From NCBI GenBank assembly GCA_963784135.1, contig CAWAQG010000003.1:1-64000 (forward strand): a DNA stretch of 64,000 bases. Direction: 5' to 3'. The notes beneath the pieces are model-generated. The model ran no database searches. It saw only the letters and a list, made by a program, of their open reading frames with translations, and was not told the DNA's origin. The stretch's first letter is position 1; each line of letters starts with the position of its first letter. Source of the DNA: JADFXI01 sp963784135. GTDB lineage: Bacteria; Nitrospirota; Thermodesulfovibrionia; Thermodesulfovibrionales; Dissulfurispiraceae. Position numbers and translations under genes: made by a program. Positions 50,271-59,959 of the stretch are shown here, piece by piece.

Positions 50271-52936
50271 ATGATGAAAGTAACAATAGATGGTAAAACA
50301 ACCGAAGTTCCTGAAGGCACAACTGTTTTAGAAGCTGCAAGGATTCTCGATATTCCCATACCAACGCTATGCCACCACCCTAAGCTTACCCCATTCGGCG
50401 GCTGCAGGCTCTGCATCGTGGAGATAAAGGGCATTCCACGCCCCGTCACCTCGTGCACAACACCGGTGAGTGACGGGATGGAAGTAACGACCACATCATC
50501 TCAACTTGAAGATTTACGCAGGACGGTGCTGGAACTCATTCTTTCGGACCATCCCGATGATTGCATGACATGCGAACGCGCCGGCGACTGCGCGCTTCAG
50601 GAGATGGCGTATTTTTACGGCATAAGAGAAAACAGGTTCTCAGGGGAAAGAAGGGTATACGAAAAAAAGGACGCCAACCCGTTCCTCGAAAGGGACATGG
50701 AGAAGTGCATCATGTGCGGCAGATGTGTAAAGGTCTGTGACGAGGTGCAGGGCGTAGGCGCCATCGACTTTGCATACAGAGGGTTTAAATCAAAGATTTG
50801 CCCGCCGTATGAGAGGCCCCTTGATTGCGAATTCTGCGGTCAATGCGTGGCCGTGTGTCCCACCGGCGCCCTTGCCGGAAAGATGTGGTCTCAGAAGGGC
50901 AGGCAAAAAGAAGTAAAAGAAATCGATACTGTATGCGCATATTGCGGCACAGGCTGCAATATTACCCTTCATGTAAAAAACAACGAAGTCTTGCGCGTAA
51001 CATCAAAAGAGGACACCTGGAACGAGGGCTGGCTTTGTGTAAAAGGGAGATTCGGATACGGGTTCATCAACAGCCCCGACCGGCTCACGAAGCCTCTCAT
51101 CAGGAGGGACGGACGGTTCGAAGAGGTCTCGTGGGAAGAGGCCTATGAATACACTGCAAAAAAGCTGAACGATATAAAAGCCGCCTTCGGTCCCGATGCC
51201 GTCGGCGGATTGTCCTCGGCGCGTTGCACCAACGAGGAAAACTACGCCTTTCAAAAAATGATGCGGGCCGCGGTGGGAACGAACAATGTCGACCACTGCG
51301 CCCGTCTCTGACACTCGCCGACAGTGGCCAGTTTGGCCGCAATATTCGGTTCCGGAGCAATGACCAACTCTATTAAAGAAATAGAAAACATGGAGGTCAT
51401 TTTCATTATAGGCTCCAACACAAAGGAGACGCATCCGGTCATAGCAAACAGGATGATCAAGGCATACCGAAAAGGGGCCAGGATCATAGTGGCCGATCCC
51501 CGCAAAGTGCCGATGACCCGTTTTGCCGATACCGTGCTGGCCCTGAAACCTGGCACGGACATCGCACTGATCAGCGCAATTGCCAATGTCATACATCAAA
51601 GAAGGTCTTCATGACAAAGCCTTTATTGAAGAGAAAACCGAGGGCTTTGAAGAAATGAAGGAATCGGTCGAAGGAATATACTCCCGAATATGCTGAAAAA
51701 ATAACCGGCGTAAGCAAAGAAGCTATCATAAGGGCGGCCCGTCTTTACGGCAGCTCACGGAAGGCCGGCATTTTCTACACAATGGGGATAACGCAGCATA
51801 CCTGCGGCACTGAGAATGTCAACGCGGCTGCAAACCTGGCTATTCTCACAGGAAATATTGGGAGAGAATCCACCGGAGTGAACCCCCTGAGAGGACAAAA
51901 TAATGTCCAGGGTGCGTCCGATGCAGGCTGCCTGTCAAATGTTTATCCCGGATACCAAAAAGTGGACGCTCCTGATACAAGGGCGAAGTTCGAGAAGGCC
52001 TGGGGAGTGCCGCTTTCCCCGAAGCCGGGACTCACGTCAACAGAAATGATACCCGCAGCCCTGGAGGGAAAATTAAAGGCCCTGTATATAATGGGAGAAA
52101 ACCCGGTCATCACAGACCCCAATACCCATCATACAGTCGATGCCCTGAATAAACTCGATTTTCTGGTTGTCCAGGACATCTTTATGACCGAGACCGCTGC
52201 CCTCGCAGATGTCGTATTGCCGTCAACCTGCTTCGCCGAAAAAGACGGCACATTCAGCAATACCGAAAGAAAGGTCCAGAGAGTGCGCAAGGCGGTTGGA
52301 CCTCCGGGTGAGGCAAAACCCGACCTCTCCATAATTATGGAAATGTCAAAAAGGCTCGGGTATGCAATGGACTATAAATCTCCTGAAGATGTGCTGCTTG
52401 AGTTCGGCCAGGTATGGCCCAACCTTGCAGGGATAACGTACCAGCGCATTGACAGGGAAGGCATTCAGTGGCCATGCCCTGACACTAATCACCCCGGGAC
52501 CCCTTATCTGTACAAGGCCGGGTTCCCCAAGGGAAAAGCGCGTTTCTCTGTTGTGCCGTACTCGAACCCTGACGAGGCAACGGATAGTGAGTATCCGTTC
52601 GTCCTGACCACCGGAAGGAACCTGTACCAGTATCACTCCGGCTCCATGACCAGACGAGTGCCTCAGATTGAGGCCCACGCCGGCGAACCCTACGTGGAGA
52701 TCAGCCACAAAGACAGCGAGAAGCTCCACATCAAAGACGGGAACATATTGGTCGTTACGTCACGCCGCGGAAGCATCAGAATAAAAGCACGCGTTACATC
52801 TATAGTCCAGGAAGGCACGGTATTCATTCCCATGCACTACAAAGAGGCGGCGGCAAATGTTATAACAAATGACGCCCTCGATGCCACCTGCAAGATACCT
52901 GAATTTAAGGTATGTGCTGTTAAAATAACAAAATAG
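50271..52936 (+). pseudogene. fdhA: Formate dehydrogenase catalytic subunit FdhA (selenocysteine; two single-base frameshifts)
   Basis: About 887 codons. The N-terminal NuoG-like part carries [2Fe-2S] (CHHPKLTPFGGCRLC), the His-Cys site (HPDDCMTCERAGDC) and two [4Fe-4S] motifs (CIMCGRCVKVC, CEFCGQCVAVC). The Mo/W-bis-PGD domain starts at CAYCGTGCNI. A UGA at 51309-51311 (codon 347) sits in DHCARL-U-HSPTVA, the exact place of the catalytic selenocysteine of FDH. Beyond it, one extra base near 51594 (after AANVI) and another near 51675 break the frame; reading across them gives IKEGLHDKAFIEEK and YTPEYAEKITGVSKE as expected. These may be assembly errors or real decay. The C-terminal MopB domain ends normally. 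Confidence 0.88.
51309..51346 (+). promoter_or_regulatory. fdhA: Candidate bacterial SECIS element for the fdhA UGA codon
   Basis: Right after the UGA, GGCC (51326-51329) and GGCC (51335-51338) pair around the loop AGTTT. The loop GU at 51331-51332 is 20 nt beyond the UGA, within the spacing expected for bSECIS, which SelB recognises. The stem is short and the structure needs checking. Confidence 0.5.
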
Positions 52937-53050
52937 GGTCAAGGGGCAAAAAACAAGGGTCAAGGGGCATGGGTCATGGGTCATGGATAAAAAGAAGAAA
53001 ATTCTTCTGTTTCCTTGACACTTGCCCCCTGACCCCTGCCCCTATCTTTT
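52937..53050. repeat. Heptamer-like repeat hairpin before hpt
   Basis: The left arm repeats GGGTCAAGGGGC and CATGGGTCATGGG units; the right arm has the complementary TTGCCCCCTGACCCCTGCCCC, with AAGAAGAAAATTCTTCTG at the centre. It ends just before the TTTTGGAGG ribosome binding site of hpt. Confidence 0.65.
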
Positions 53051-53060
53051 GGAGGTCATA

Positions 53061-53583
53061 ATGATTACTGGCAGACCTTTATTTACTACCGGGCAGTTAC
53101 ATAACAGGGTGACTGAACTGGCCGCAGCAATATCCCGCGACTATGCGGGCAGGGAAGTCCTTGCAATAGGCATACTGAAAGGCGCTTTCATATTTTTTGC
53201 AGATATCATCAGAGCGCTGAATCTCCCTGTTACTGCAGATTTCTTTGTCGCGTCCAGCTACATTAAAACTGGTTCCACAGGTGAAACCACTATTTACTAC
53301 GAACCCCGGGAGCCTCTCACGGGGAAAAATGTCCTCCTGATCGAAGATATTATTGATACCGGCGATATCACTAAATCACATAAGGGAGAAAATATTGGCC
53401 CAGGGACCTGCGAGTCTGAAAATCTGCGCGCTGCTTGACAAGAAGGAAAGGCGCCTCATTAACGTGCCGCTCGACTATGTGGGATTTGATATTACCAACG
53501 AGTTCGTTGTGGGGTACGGCCTCGACTATGAAAACAAATACAGGAACCTGCCTTATATAGCGGTATTCAAAAAAGAAACTTAA
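53061..53583 (+). pseudogene. hpt: Hypoxanthine phosphoribosyltransferase (one frameshift)
   Basis: The protein converts hypoxanthine and PRPP to IMP. It has the PRTase core: ILKGAFIFFADIIRALNLP, and the PRPP loop LLIEDIIDTGDI. After DTGDI the frame shifts: one extra base near 53370 restores LNHIREKILAQGPASLKICALLDKKERR and then VGFDITNEFVVGYGLDYENKYRNLPYIAVF, which matches the hpt C-terminus. GGAGG lies 7 bases before the ATG. The protein would have about 173 residues if repaired. The indel may be an assembly error, like those in fdhA and queD nearby. Confidence 0.85.
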
Positions 53584-53710
53584 AACATGGGTCAAAGGTC
53601 ATGGGGCATGGGGTAAGAGACAAGGGGCATGGGACAAAAAAACAGAAGGAGTTTTCTCTTTCTTGTCCCTTGACCCTTGCATCTTGACCCATTTCCCATT
53701 GCCTGGTCTT
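53584..53710. repeat. Heptamer-like repeat hairpin before queD
   Basis: The left arm repeats GGGTCAAAGGTCATGGGGCA; the right arm has TTGTCCCTTGACCCTTGC and CTTGACCCATTTCCCATTGC. It ends just before the TTTTGGAGG binding site of queD, in the same arrangement as the array before hpt. Confidence 0.6.
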
Positions 53711-53723
53711 TTGGAGGTTGATT

Positions 53724-54094
53724 ATGTATGAATTGATGGTAGAAACAGGATTTGCCTCGGCTCATCAGCTAAGGGGATATAAAGGTAAATGCGAGAACCT
53801 CCATGGTCATAACTGGAAAGTCCAGGTAAATGTGACCACTGATCGCCTTAACGAAATAGATCTCGCTATCGATTTCCATGATCTCAAGCGGGTCGCAAAC
53901 GAGTTGATTTCCCACTCGACCATTCATGTCTGAATAATATATTTCCCTTCACTGAGAGAAATCCCTCTTCGGAAAATATCGCGCGGTGGGTATTCGAGTC
54001 GTTACGTAAGAGGCTTGCGGAATACAAGGTAAATATGTCTGCAGTGACGGTGTGGGAATCGGAAACCGCGTCAGCAACATATTACGAAGAATAG
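53724..54094 (+). pseudogene. queD: 6-carboxytetrahydropterin synthase QueD (one frameshift)
   Basis: An early queuosine-pathway enzyme of the 6-pyruvoyl-tetrahydropterin synthase fold. Zinc-binding and catalytic features are visible: FASAHQLRGYKGKCENLHGHNWKV has the zinc His residues and the catalytic Cys, and DLAIDFHDLKRVANEL follows. At about 53910 a base is missing; reading on in the next frame gives LDHSCLNNIFPFTERNPSSENIARWVFESL, and the C-terminal catalytic Glu region VTVWESETASATYYEE. The protein would be about 123 residues, normal for QueD. The other queuosine genes are not in the window. Confidence 0.85.
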
Positions 54095-54148
54095 TAAATG
54101 AGTGTATGGTGAAACACACCATATCAGTAACTAAGGAACAACAATAGT

Positions 54149-55483
54149 ATGGACAGGGCTTTTGCCGCAAAACTATTGGATCTCTCTCTTGCTCAAGGCG
54201 CTGATGAAGCCGAAGTGTATATAAAAGCGTCAAAAAACCTCGGGATCGAGGTCAAAGGCCGGGAGATAGAGACGCTCGAATCCTCTATGACCGCCGGCTA
54301 TGGTGTCAGGATAATAAAAAACAAACAGTCGGGGTTCTCTTATTCTACCGACCCCGCCGCAATGTCCGGTGTAGTGGATGCGGCTCTCTCCGCTGCCCTC
54401 TATACGGAGCCGGATGAAAATCTCGTACTCCCTTTGCCGTTGCAGGCCGGCGGGGTGGATATCTTCGACAGACGCATAGCCTCGATCACCGGGGATGAAG
54501 CAATAGAGCACGTCATGCGCCTCGAGAAAGCGGCCCTCGATGCTGACGGGCGCATTAAAAAGATCCGAAAGGCTGCAGGGAACTTCGGCACAAGTGATAC
54601 TCTCATTGTCAACTCAAGAGGAATTGACGCCTGTTACAGTGCTACAGGCTGCTCCGCGCATATTACTGTAGTTGCCGAAGAGGGCGGCGAAAGCCAGATG
54701 GGATGGGACTACGAGGGGAGCAGATTTCTGGATGAGACAGCATTTGGACGGGTTGGGAGCAATGCAGCAAAAAAAGCCCTGCAGCTTCTCGGTGCAAAAA
54801 AGATTGCTCCCATAAAAGGGTCCATTCTTCTCGATAGTTCGGTTGCCGTGGATTTTCTCGGCATATTAGCTTCTGCGCTGTCGTCGGAATCCGTCCAAAA
54901 GGGCAAATCCATGCTTGCAGGAAAAAAAGGAGAGCAAGTGATAAGTCCGCTCCTGAATATAGTTGATAATGGCCTGCTCGCCGGCAAGACCGGCAGTAAG
55001 CCTTTCGATGGCGAGGGTGTGCCTACGACCCGCAAAGCCTTGATTGAAAAGGGCGTGCTGACGGGCTTTTTATATAATACCTATACGGCCCGCAAAGAGG
55101 GTGTCCAATCTACCGGAAACGCCGCAAGAGGCGGAGCTTTCGGGCTGCCCGGTGTCGGACCGACTAACCTTTATGCAGAGCCGTCTTTACCGGAGCACGC
55201 GCAGGAATTTGAAAAGCTTCTGAAAACTGTTGATAAAGGCCTCTATGTGCTCGAGACCATGGGCATGCATACGGCAAATCCCGTGTCGGGAGAATTCTCC
55301 GTCGGTATATCGGGATTATGGATTGAAAACGGAGCGGTGCGCTACCCTGTGAAAGAGGCGGTAATATCAGGTACAGTGCTGGAATTGTTCAGGCAAGCCG
55401 TCATGATTGGCGATGATTTAAGATTTTATGGTAACATAGGTGCCTCAAGTATTCTGATTGAGGCAATAGATATAAGCGGTTGA
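54149..55483 (+). CDS. pmbA: PmbA/TldE-family metalloprotease-like protein
   Basis: A 444-residue member of the U62 family. TldD and TldE act together on unfolded or leader peptides, including antibiotic-peptide precursors; the TldE/PmbA subunit lacks the catalytic HExxxH zinc motif. Here no HExxxH is seen and the PmbA-type features are present (GYGVRIIKNKQSGFSYSTD, TPLLNIVDNG-like SPLLNIVDNGLLAGKTGSKPFDGEGVPT, and GGAFGLPGVGPTNLYAEP). The partner tldD is not in the window. It ends only 17 bases before the acyl-CoA dehydrogenase start. Confidence 0.9.
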   Translation: MDRAFAAKLLDLSLAQGADEAEVYIKASKNLGIEVKGREIETLESSMTAGYGVRIIKNKQSGFSYSTDPAAMSGVVDAALSAALYTEPDENLVLPLPLQAGGVDIFDRRIASITGDEAIEHVMRLEKAALDADGRIKKIRKAAGNFGTSDTLIVNSRGIDACYSATGCSAHITVVAEEGGESQMGWDYEGSRFLDETAFGRVGSNAAKKALQLLGAKKIAPIKGSILLDSSVAVDFLGILASALSSESVQKGKSMLAGKKGEQVISPLLNIVDNGLLAGKTGSKPFDGEGVPTTRKALIEKGVLTGFLYNTYTARKEGVQSTGNAARGGAFGLPGVGPTNLYAEPSLPEHAQEFEKLLKTVDKGLYVLETMGMHTANPVSGEFSVGISGLWIENGAVRYPVKEAVISGTVLELFRQAVMIGDDLRFYGNIGASSILIEAIDISG

Positions 55484-55500
55484 AATACTGGAGGATATTA

Positions 55501-56658
55501 ATGGATTATTTCTTGACAGAAGAACAGCAGATGGTCCGTGATCTCGCACGGCAGATCGCCCAGGAAAAAGTCGTTCCTGTCAGAGCTGAACTTGATGAAA
55601 AAGGCGAGTATCCCTGGGAAATTATTAAAGTCCTTGCCCAGTCGGATATGATCGGACTTTTTATACCTGAAGAATACGGCGGCCTTGGCAAGGGATGCCT
55701 TGAACTTTGCCTCGTTGTTGAGGAACTCTCGTGTGCCTGCGTCGGTGTTTCTACGACCTATGCGGCAAATGCCCTCGGAACATTTCCTCTCCTTCTTTTC
55801 GGGTCCGATGAGCAAAAGAAACAATACCTGCCCGATATTGCAGCAGGCAAAAGACTGGTGGCCTTCGGCCTTACCGAGGCCAATGCAGGCAGCGATGCCG
55901 GCGGGATCCAGACTACCGCAAGGCTTGACGGCAATGAATACGTTTTAAACGGCACCAAGCAATGGATTACGAACGGAGGCGAGGCTGAGATTTACACCAT
56001 TATCGCCATTACCGATAAATCAAAAGGGCCGAGAGGGGCCTCTGCCTTTGTAGTGGAGAAAGGGACTCCCGGCTTCACCTTCGGGAAGAAGGAGAACAAA
56101 CTTGGCATCAGGGCGTCTTCAACAAGAGAGCTGATTTTCGACAACTGCAGGGTCCCGAAAAAAAACCTTATCGCAAAAGAGGGGATGGGGTTTATTGTTG
56201 CAATGAAAACACTCGACCAATCAAGGACAGGAGTCGGCGCCCAGGGGCTTGGCGTGGCGGAGGGTGCATTTGAAGAGGCGGTAAAGTTCGCCCGCCAGCG
56301 GCACCAGTTCGGACACCCCATAATAAGCTTCCAGGCAATCCAGCACATGCTGGCCGATATGGCGATGCAGATTGAAGCGGCACGCTCGCTCGTGTATTCT
56401 GTTGCCAGATATGTCGACAGCGGCGCAAAAGATATATCAAAGGAATCTGCGATGGCGAAGACCTATGCGACTGATGTGGGGATGAAAGTTACCATTGACG
56501 CTATGCAGGTCATGGGCGGGGCAGGATACATGAAGGAATACCCGGTTGAGAAAATGATGCGTGATGCGAAGATACTCCAGATATACGAGGGCACTAACCA
56601 GATACAAAGGAACGTTATCGGTCAGGCCTTAATCAAAGAAGCTGCAAAAAAATATTGA
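55501..56658 (+). CDS. Acyl-CoA dehydrogenase
   Basis: A 385-residue flavoenzyme. The family signatures are YFLTEEQQMVRDLARQIAQEKV at the N-terminus, FGLTEANAGSDAGGIQTTA, and at the C-terminus MQVMGGAGYMKEYPVEKMMRDAKILQIYEGTNQIQRNVIG, which includes the catalytic Glu (YEGTN). GGAGG lies 7 bases before the ATG at 55501, so the start 21 bases upstream is not used. It catalyses alpha,beta-dehydrogenation of a short or branched acyl-CoA and feeds electrons to an electron-transfer flavoprotein. The substrate chain is not readable. No etf genes lie in the window. Confidence 0.95.
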   Translation: MDYFLTEEQQMVRDLARQIAQEKVVPVRAELDEKGEYPWEIIKVLAQSDMIGLFIPEEYGGLGKGCLELCLVVEELSCACVGVSTTYAANALGTFPLLLFGSDEQKKQYLPDIAAGKRLVAFGLTEANAGSDAGGIQTTARLDGNEYVLNGTKQWITNGGEAEIYTIIAITDKSKGPRGASAFVVEKGTPGFTFGKKENKLGIRASSTRELIFDNCRVPKKNLIAKEGMGFIVAMKTLDQSRTGVGAQGLGVAEGAFEEAVKFARQRHQFGHPIISFQAIQHMLADMAMQIEAARSLVYSVARYVDSGAKDISKESAMAKTYATDVGMKVTIDAMQVMGGAGYMKEYPVEKMMRDAKILQIYEGTNQIQRNVIGQALIKEAAKKY

Positions 56659-57067
56659 AGGTTGAGTAAAAAGTCCATATGCTGCGTTGCTCTGCATCCT
56701 TCAGAGAGTGTCAGGAACTTCAAGATGCCAAGAATAACTACTTAAAGTCCGCATTTAAGGGACACGGCGCATGACACAACTTTTTTTCCTGTAACTGAGA
56801 TTACATCGCACCGTCCGAATTTGTTGGCGTACCCGTCTAATAAACAGTTTCACATGTCTGCAACTAATAAAGACTTCGTCCCGAAGTACGCGCCGCAAGA
56901 TTGAAGCCCGACAGCTCGTTATTTCTCTGCCTCAGCGTTGATCGAAACAGCCAGCGGTGTCAGTTTCCTTTGGCATATTATACCAGTGATTGAAGGACGC
57001 CATTCGGAAAGAAGCGTGGTATCCAATAGCAAAATAGCACTCCTGGCTCGAAGCGACGAAACAATAT
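56659..57067. repeat. Intergenic region with a partial copy of the 47259 repeat
   Basis: The 409 bases between two convergent genes hold an inverted partial copy of the cruciform repeat (GTAAAAAGTCCATATGCTGC at 56666) and, near 56945, a segment TTGATCGAAACAGCCAGCGG that resembles TTGATCGAAACAGACAACGG at 1876. No gene or terminator stands out otherwise. Confidence 0.5.
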
Positions 57068-59638
57068 TTAAGATAACGATTTTATTTGCCGCCCATTGAT
57101 TCTTTTAAAGCCTTCAAACCAAAAGATGCTGAAGACACCGGCTGCCAGACTTATAGCCAAGTCGTTGGCGTGCAGTGTGCTGAAACGAAACAGCCCTCTG
57201 AAAAATGGGAAATACAGCACGATGCCTAAGAAGAAAATCGCCGCGCCTGTAACCCACCAAAGAGCGGCATTCCGTAAGCGTAAAGTATCCAGTATAGTGT
57301 GTGACCATGAACGGTTTGTAAATATCAATGCGAGGTTTGCAATAATAAGAGTCGTAAAACTGAGGGTCCTTGCATCCAGTTCTCCATGTCCCCTATGCAT
57401 TGCTATCATAAAAACGGACAAAACAGTTATTAGTACTCCTGCACCCTGCAGTAGGCTCAACACTACAGTCCGTCTGTTAAACAACGGCTCCTGGAAATTT
57501 CTTGGAGGTCTTTTCATTATGTCACTTTCTTCAGGCTCAGCTTCAAAAACTATTGAACAGGAAGGGTCAATAATTAATTCCAAAAACACTATATGAACCG
57601 GCAAAAGCACCAGCGGCCAATTAAAAATCACGGGAATTAGCGTCATGCCCGCAATAGGCACATGTATCGCAAAAATATATGCCATGGCTTTTTTCAAGTT
57701 ATCAAATATCCTCCGTCCCATTCGGACAGCCTGTATTATTGAAGAAAAGTCGTCATCAAGCAAAACAATAGCGGAAGACTCGCGGGCAACGTCAGTACCA
57801 CGGCCCCCCATGGCAATGCCAATATGTGCCGCTTTCAAAGCCGGCGCATCATTAACACCATCTCCTGTCATAGCCACAACTTCGCCGTTAGCTTTTAGTG
57901 CATTTACTATTCGCAACTTTTGTTCGGGGACAACCCGGGCAAAAATATTAACTGTTTTGATCCTCTGCTGTAGTTCAGTATCGGTCATCTTATCCAGCTC
58001 GACCCTAGTTATGATCCCATTTGCCTGTTCCAGACCTATTTGTGTTGCTATATTTTGAGCGGTGACTGGATAATCTCCGGTAATCATTACTACTCTTATT
58101 CCGGCGTTATAGCATTCTTTTATTGCCGCAGGCACGCTTGGCCGCACGGGGTCAGCGAATCCTATAAGTCCAAGATACTCAAATGTAAAGTCATGCTGTT
58201 GGCCAGGAAGATCAGCCTGCTTGAAAGCAGCCTTCGCCACCCCAATAACTCTGAGACCTTCTTTGGCCATGAAAGCGATGTTTTCTGATAAGTACCTAAG
58301 CTGATGCTCGTCAAAATGACATATGTCGGCAATAGCTTCAGGAGCTCCCTTGGCAGCGATGACATACTCTTTACTATCAGGCGATTTCCAAACTCGTGAC
58401 ATGACAAGCAAGTTTTGCGACAAAGGATATTCCTGCAACAAAACCCAGTCATCATGCACGTGTTCAGTATCGGACAGAGTTTTCTTGCACAGCTCTCGTA
58501 AAGCCTTTTCCATAGGATCAAAAGGATCTATTTGGCTCGCCAAGACACTAAATTCTATAATCTCATGAAGGTTTTCAGGAAGACGTGTGTTGTAATCGTT
58601 TGCATTGTAAAATTCATCATGAACAAAAAGCTTGCGCACTGACATCTGGCTTAGAGTAAGCGTCCCGGTTTTGTCTACGCATAAAACTGACGCAGAACCA
58701 AGAGTTTCCACTGCGGGTACACGACGGGTCAGGACACGCTTCTGGGAAATTCGCCAGGCTCCGAGTGCAAGAAAAATAGTAAGTACGACAGGGATCTCTT
58801 CCGGCAACATAGCCATAGCAAGCGTGATACCTCCCAAAAAACCATTCAACCAGTTATTTTTTGTAAGGCCATACACAACTACCACAACCACACAGAGCGA
58901 CAATCCAATGAATGCAAGTTTGCGCACAAGTTGTCCAGTTTCTTTTTGCAGGATGGTTTCCACCGGCGCAATAACCTGTAATGCTTTACCAATTTTACCG
59001 ATTTCTGTATTAGCACCGGTTGCCTGTACATGAGCAATACCAACGCCCTGAACTACCAAGGTGCCGGAATAAACAAAAGGCAGGTTATCACCTCCAGGGC
59101 GCCCCATTGACATAATTTTTTTGCAAGGGGTTTTACGGACAGATATTGATTCTCCGGTAAGCAAGGATTCATCTATCTCTAAATTCACGCAAGCAATCAA
59201 TATTGAGTCAGCAGGTACCCTGTCACCTTCTGATAAAACTATCGTGTCGCCCCGCACAACGTCCCGGCCGGCGATTCTGACTTGTTCTCCATCTCTTATG
59301 ACTAGAGCCCTGGGACTTGATAGGTCTCTCAGGGCCGCCAGGGCTCGTTCCGTTTTACGTTCCTGATAAAAAGTTATACCCATAACAACAAATACAAATC
59401 CAATCAGCATTACCGCTTCCTGGATGTCACCAAGCATCAGGTAAATTGCACCGCCTGCGATTAAAAGAAGAAACATTGGTTCACGTATGACTTCGAATGC
59501 TATAGCAAGAATACTGCGCGGTTTGGTTGAGGGCAGATCATTATAGCCTTCTTCTTTTAGTCTTTGAACCGCCTCAGCGGTAGAAAGACCGGAGATACTG
59601 TTTATATCGAAAAGGTTGGTCAAAACATTATTTGTCAT
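57068..59638 (-). CDS. P-type ATPase, P2-like cation transporter
   Basis: About 857 residues. The N-terminal cation-ATPase domain (GLSTAEAVQRLKEEGYNDLPS) and the actuator loop DESLLTGES are present. The phosphorylation site is SVLCVDKTGTLT, and the hinge motifs MITGDYPVTAQNIA and MTGDGVNDAPALKAAHIGIAMG follow. About eight to ten transmembrane segments, with PEEIPVVLTIFLALGAWR in the fourth. The ion is not readable; the layout resembles Ca2+-ATPase-like or Na+/K+-like bacterial pumps. The frame extends 25 codons upstream, but the first clearly conserved residues follow the ATG at 59638. No good ribosome binding site is visible for either start. Confidence 0.92.
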   Translation of the reverse strand: MTNNVLTNLFDINSISGLSTAEAVQRLKEEGYNDLPSTKPRSILAIAFEVIREPMFLLLIAGGAIYLMLGDIQEAVMLIGFVFVVMGITFYQERKTERALAALRDLSSPRALVIRDGEQVRIAGRDVVRGDTIVLSEGDRVPADSILIACVNLEIDESLLTGESISVRKTPCKKIMSMGRPGGDNLPFVYSGTLVVQGVGIAHVQATGANTEIGKIGKALQVIAPVETILQKETGQLVRKLAFIGLSLCVVVVVVYGLTKNNWLNGFLGGITLAMAMLPEEIPVVLTIFLALGAWRISQKRVLTRRVPAVETLGSASVLCVDKTGTLTLSQMSVRKLFVHDEFYNANDYNTRLPENLHEIIEFSVLASQIDPFDPMEKALRELCKKTLSDTEHVHDDWVLLQEYPLSQNLLVMSRVWKSPDSKEYVIAAKGAPEAIADICHFDEHQLRYLSENIAFMAKEGLRVIGVAKAAFKQADLPGQQHDFTFEYLGLIGFADPVRPSVPAAIKECYNAGIRVVMITGDYPVTAQNIATQIGLEQANGIITRVELDKMTDTELQQRIKTVNIFARVVPEQKLRIVNALKANGEVVAMTGDGVNDAPALKAAHIGIAMGGRGTDVARESSAIVLLDDDFSSIIQAVRMGRRIFDNLKKAMAYIFAIHVPIAGMTLIPVIFNWPLVLLPVHIVFLELIIDPSCSIVFEAEPEESDIMKRPPRNFQEPLFNRRTVVLSLLQGAGVLITVLSVFMIAMHRGHGELDARTLSFTTLIIANLALIFTNRSWSHTILDTLRLRNAALWWVTGAAIFFLGIVLYFPFFRGLFRFSTLHANDLAISLAAGVFSIFWFEGFKRINGRQIKSLS

Positions 59639-59713
59639 TTTTTTTATGACGAACGTTTCTCTTTCTTTTTCTTTTAATACATAAATCATAACATCGAAGC
59701 GGACTATGACCAA

Positions 59714-59839
59714 ATGGTCAGGGACGCGCTATCAAGCAGAACCATCACTTTTGCTGTGGACATCATCAATCGGTTTTCCGAACTCCGCTATCAACCGGGT
59801 AACCACAGCGACTTTGAACAACGATGTGCAGTGTGTTGA
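59714..59839 (+). other. Short frame resembling the N-terminus of four-helix-bundle (S23-type) proteins
   Basis: The 321-base gap between the ATPase start and the sensor kinase gene holds a 41-codon frame reading MVRDALSSRTITFAVDIINRFSELRYQPG..., similar in pattern to four-helix-bundle (S23/IVS-encoded) proteins, which start with ...RTxxFAxxIxxxxE. A comparable remnant, RTTSFAIDIADGFFRHSTLGEI, follows the kinase gene at 61620-61688. Both are truncated. It may be residue of a decayed gene pair that bracketed the kinase. Confidence 0.3.
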
Positions 59840-59959
59840 TATGTTTTTCATATAGATGCTATGCTGTTTCAGATTGATTCTAAACGGTATTTGATTCGGC
59901 TTTTCAAGTCACATGAGGAAGATGATGAATAATTTATTTTTGCAAGATGCAGTGGGCAT

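Noticed and set aside
51309..51311. TGA as the stop codon of a truncated fdhA
   Set aside because: It lies in the DHCARL-U-HSPTVA active-site context of selenocysteine formate dehydrogenases and the frame continues with good FdhA sequence.
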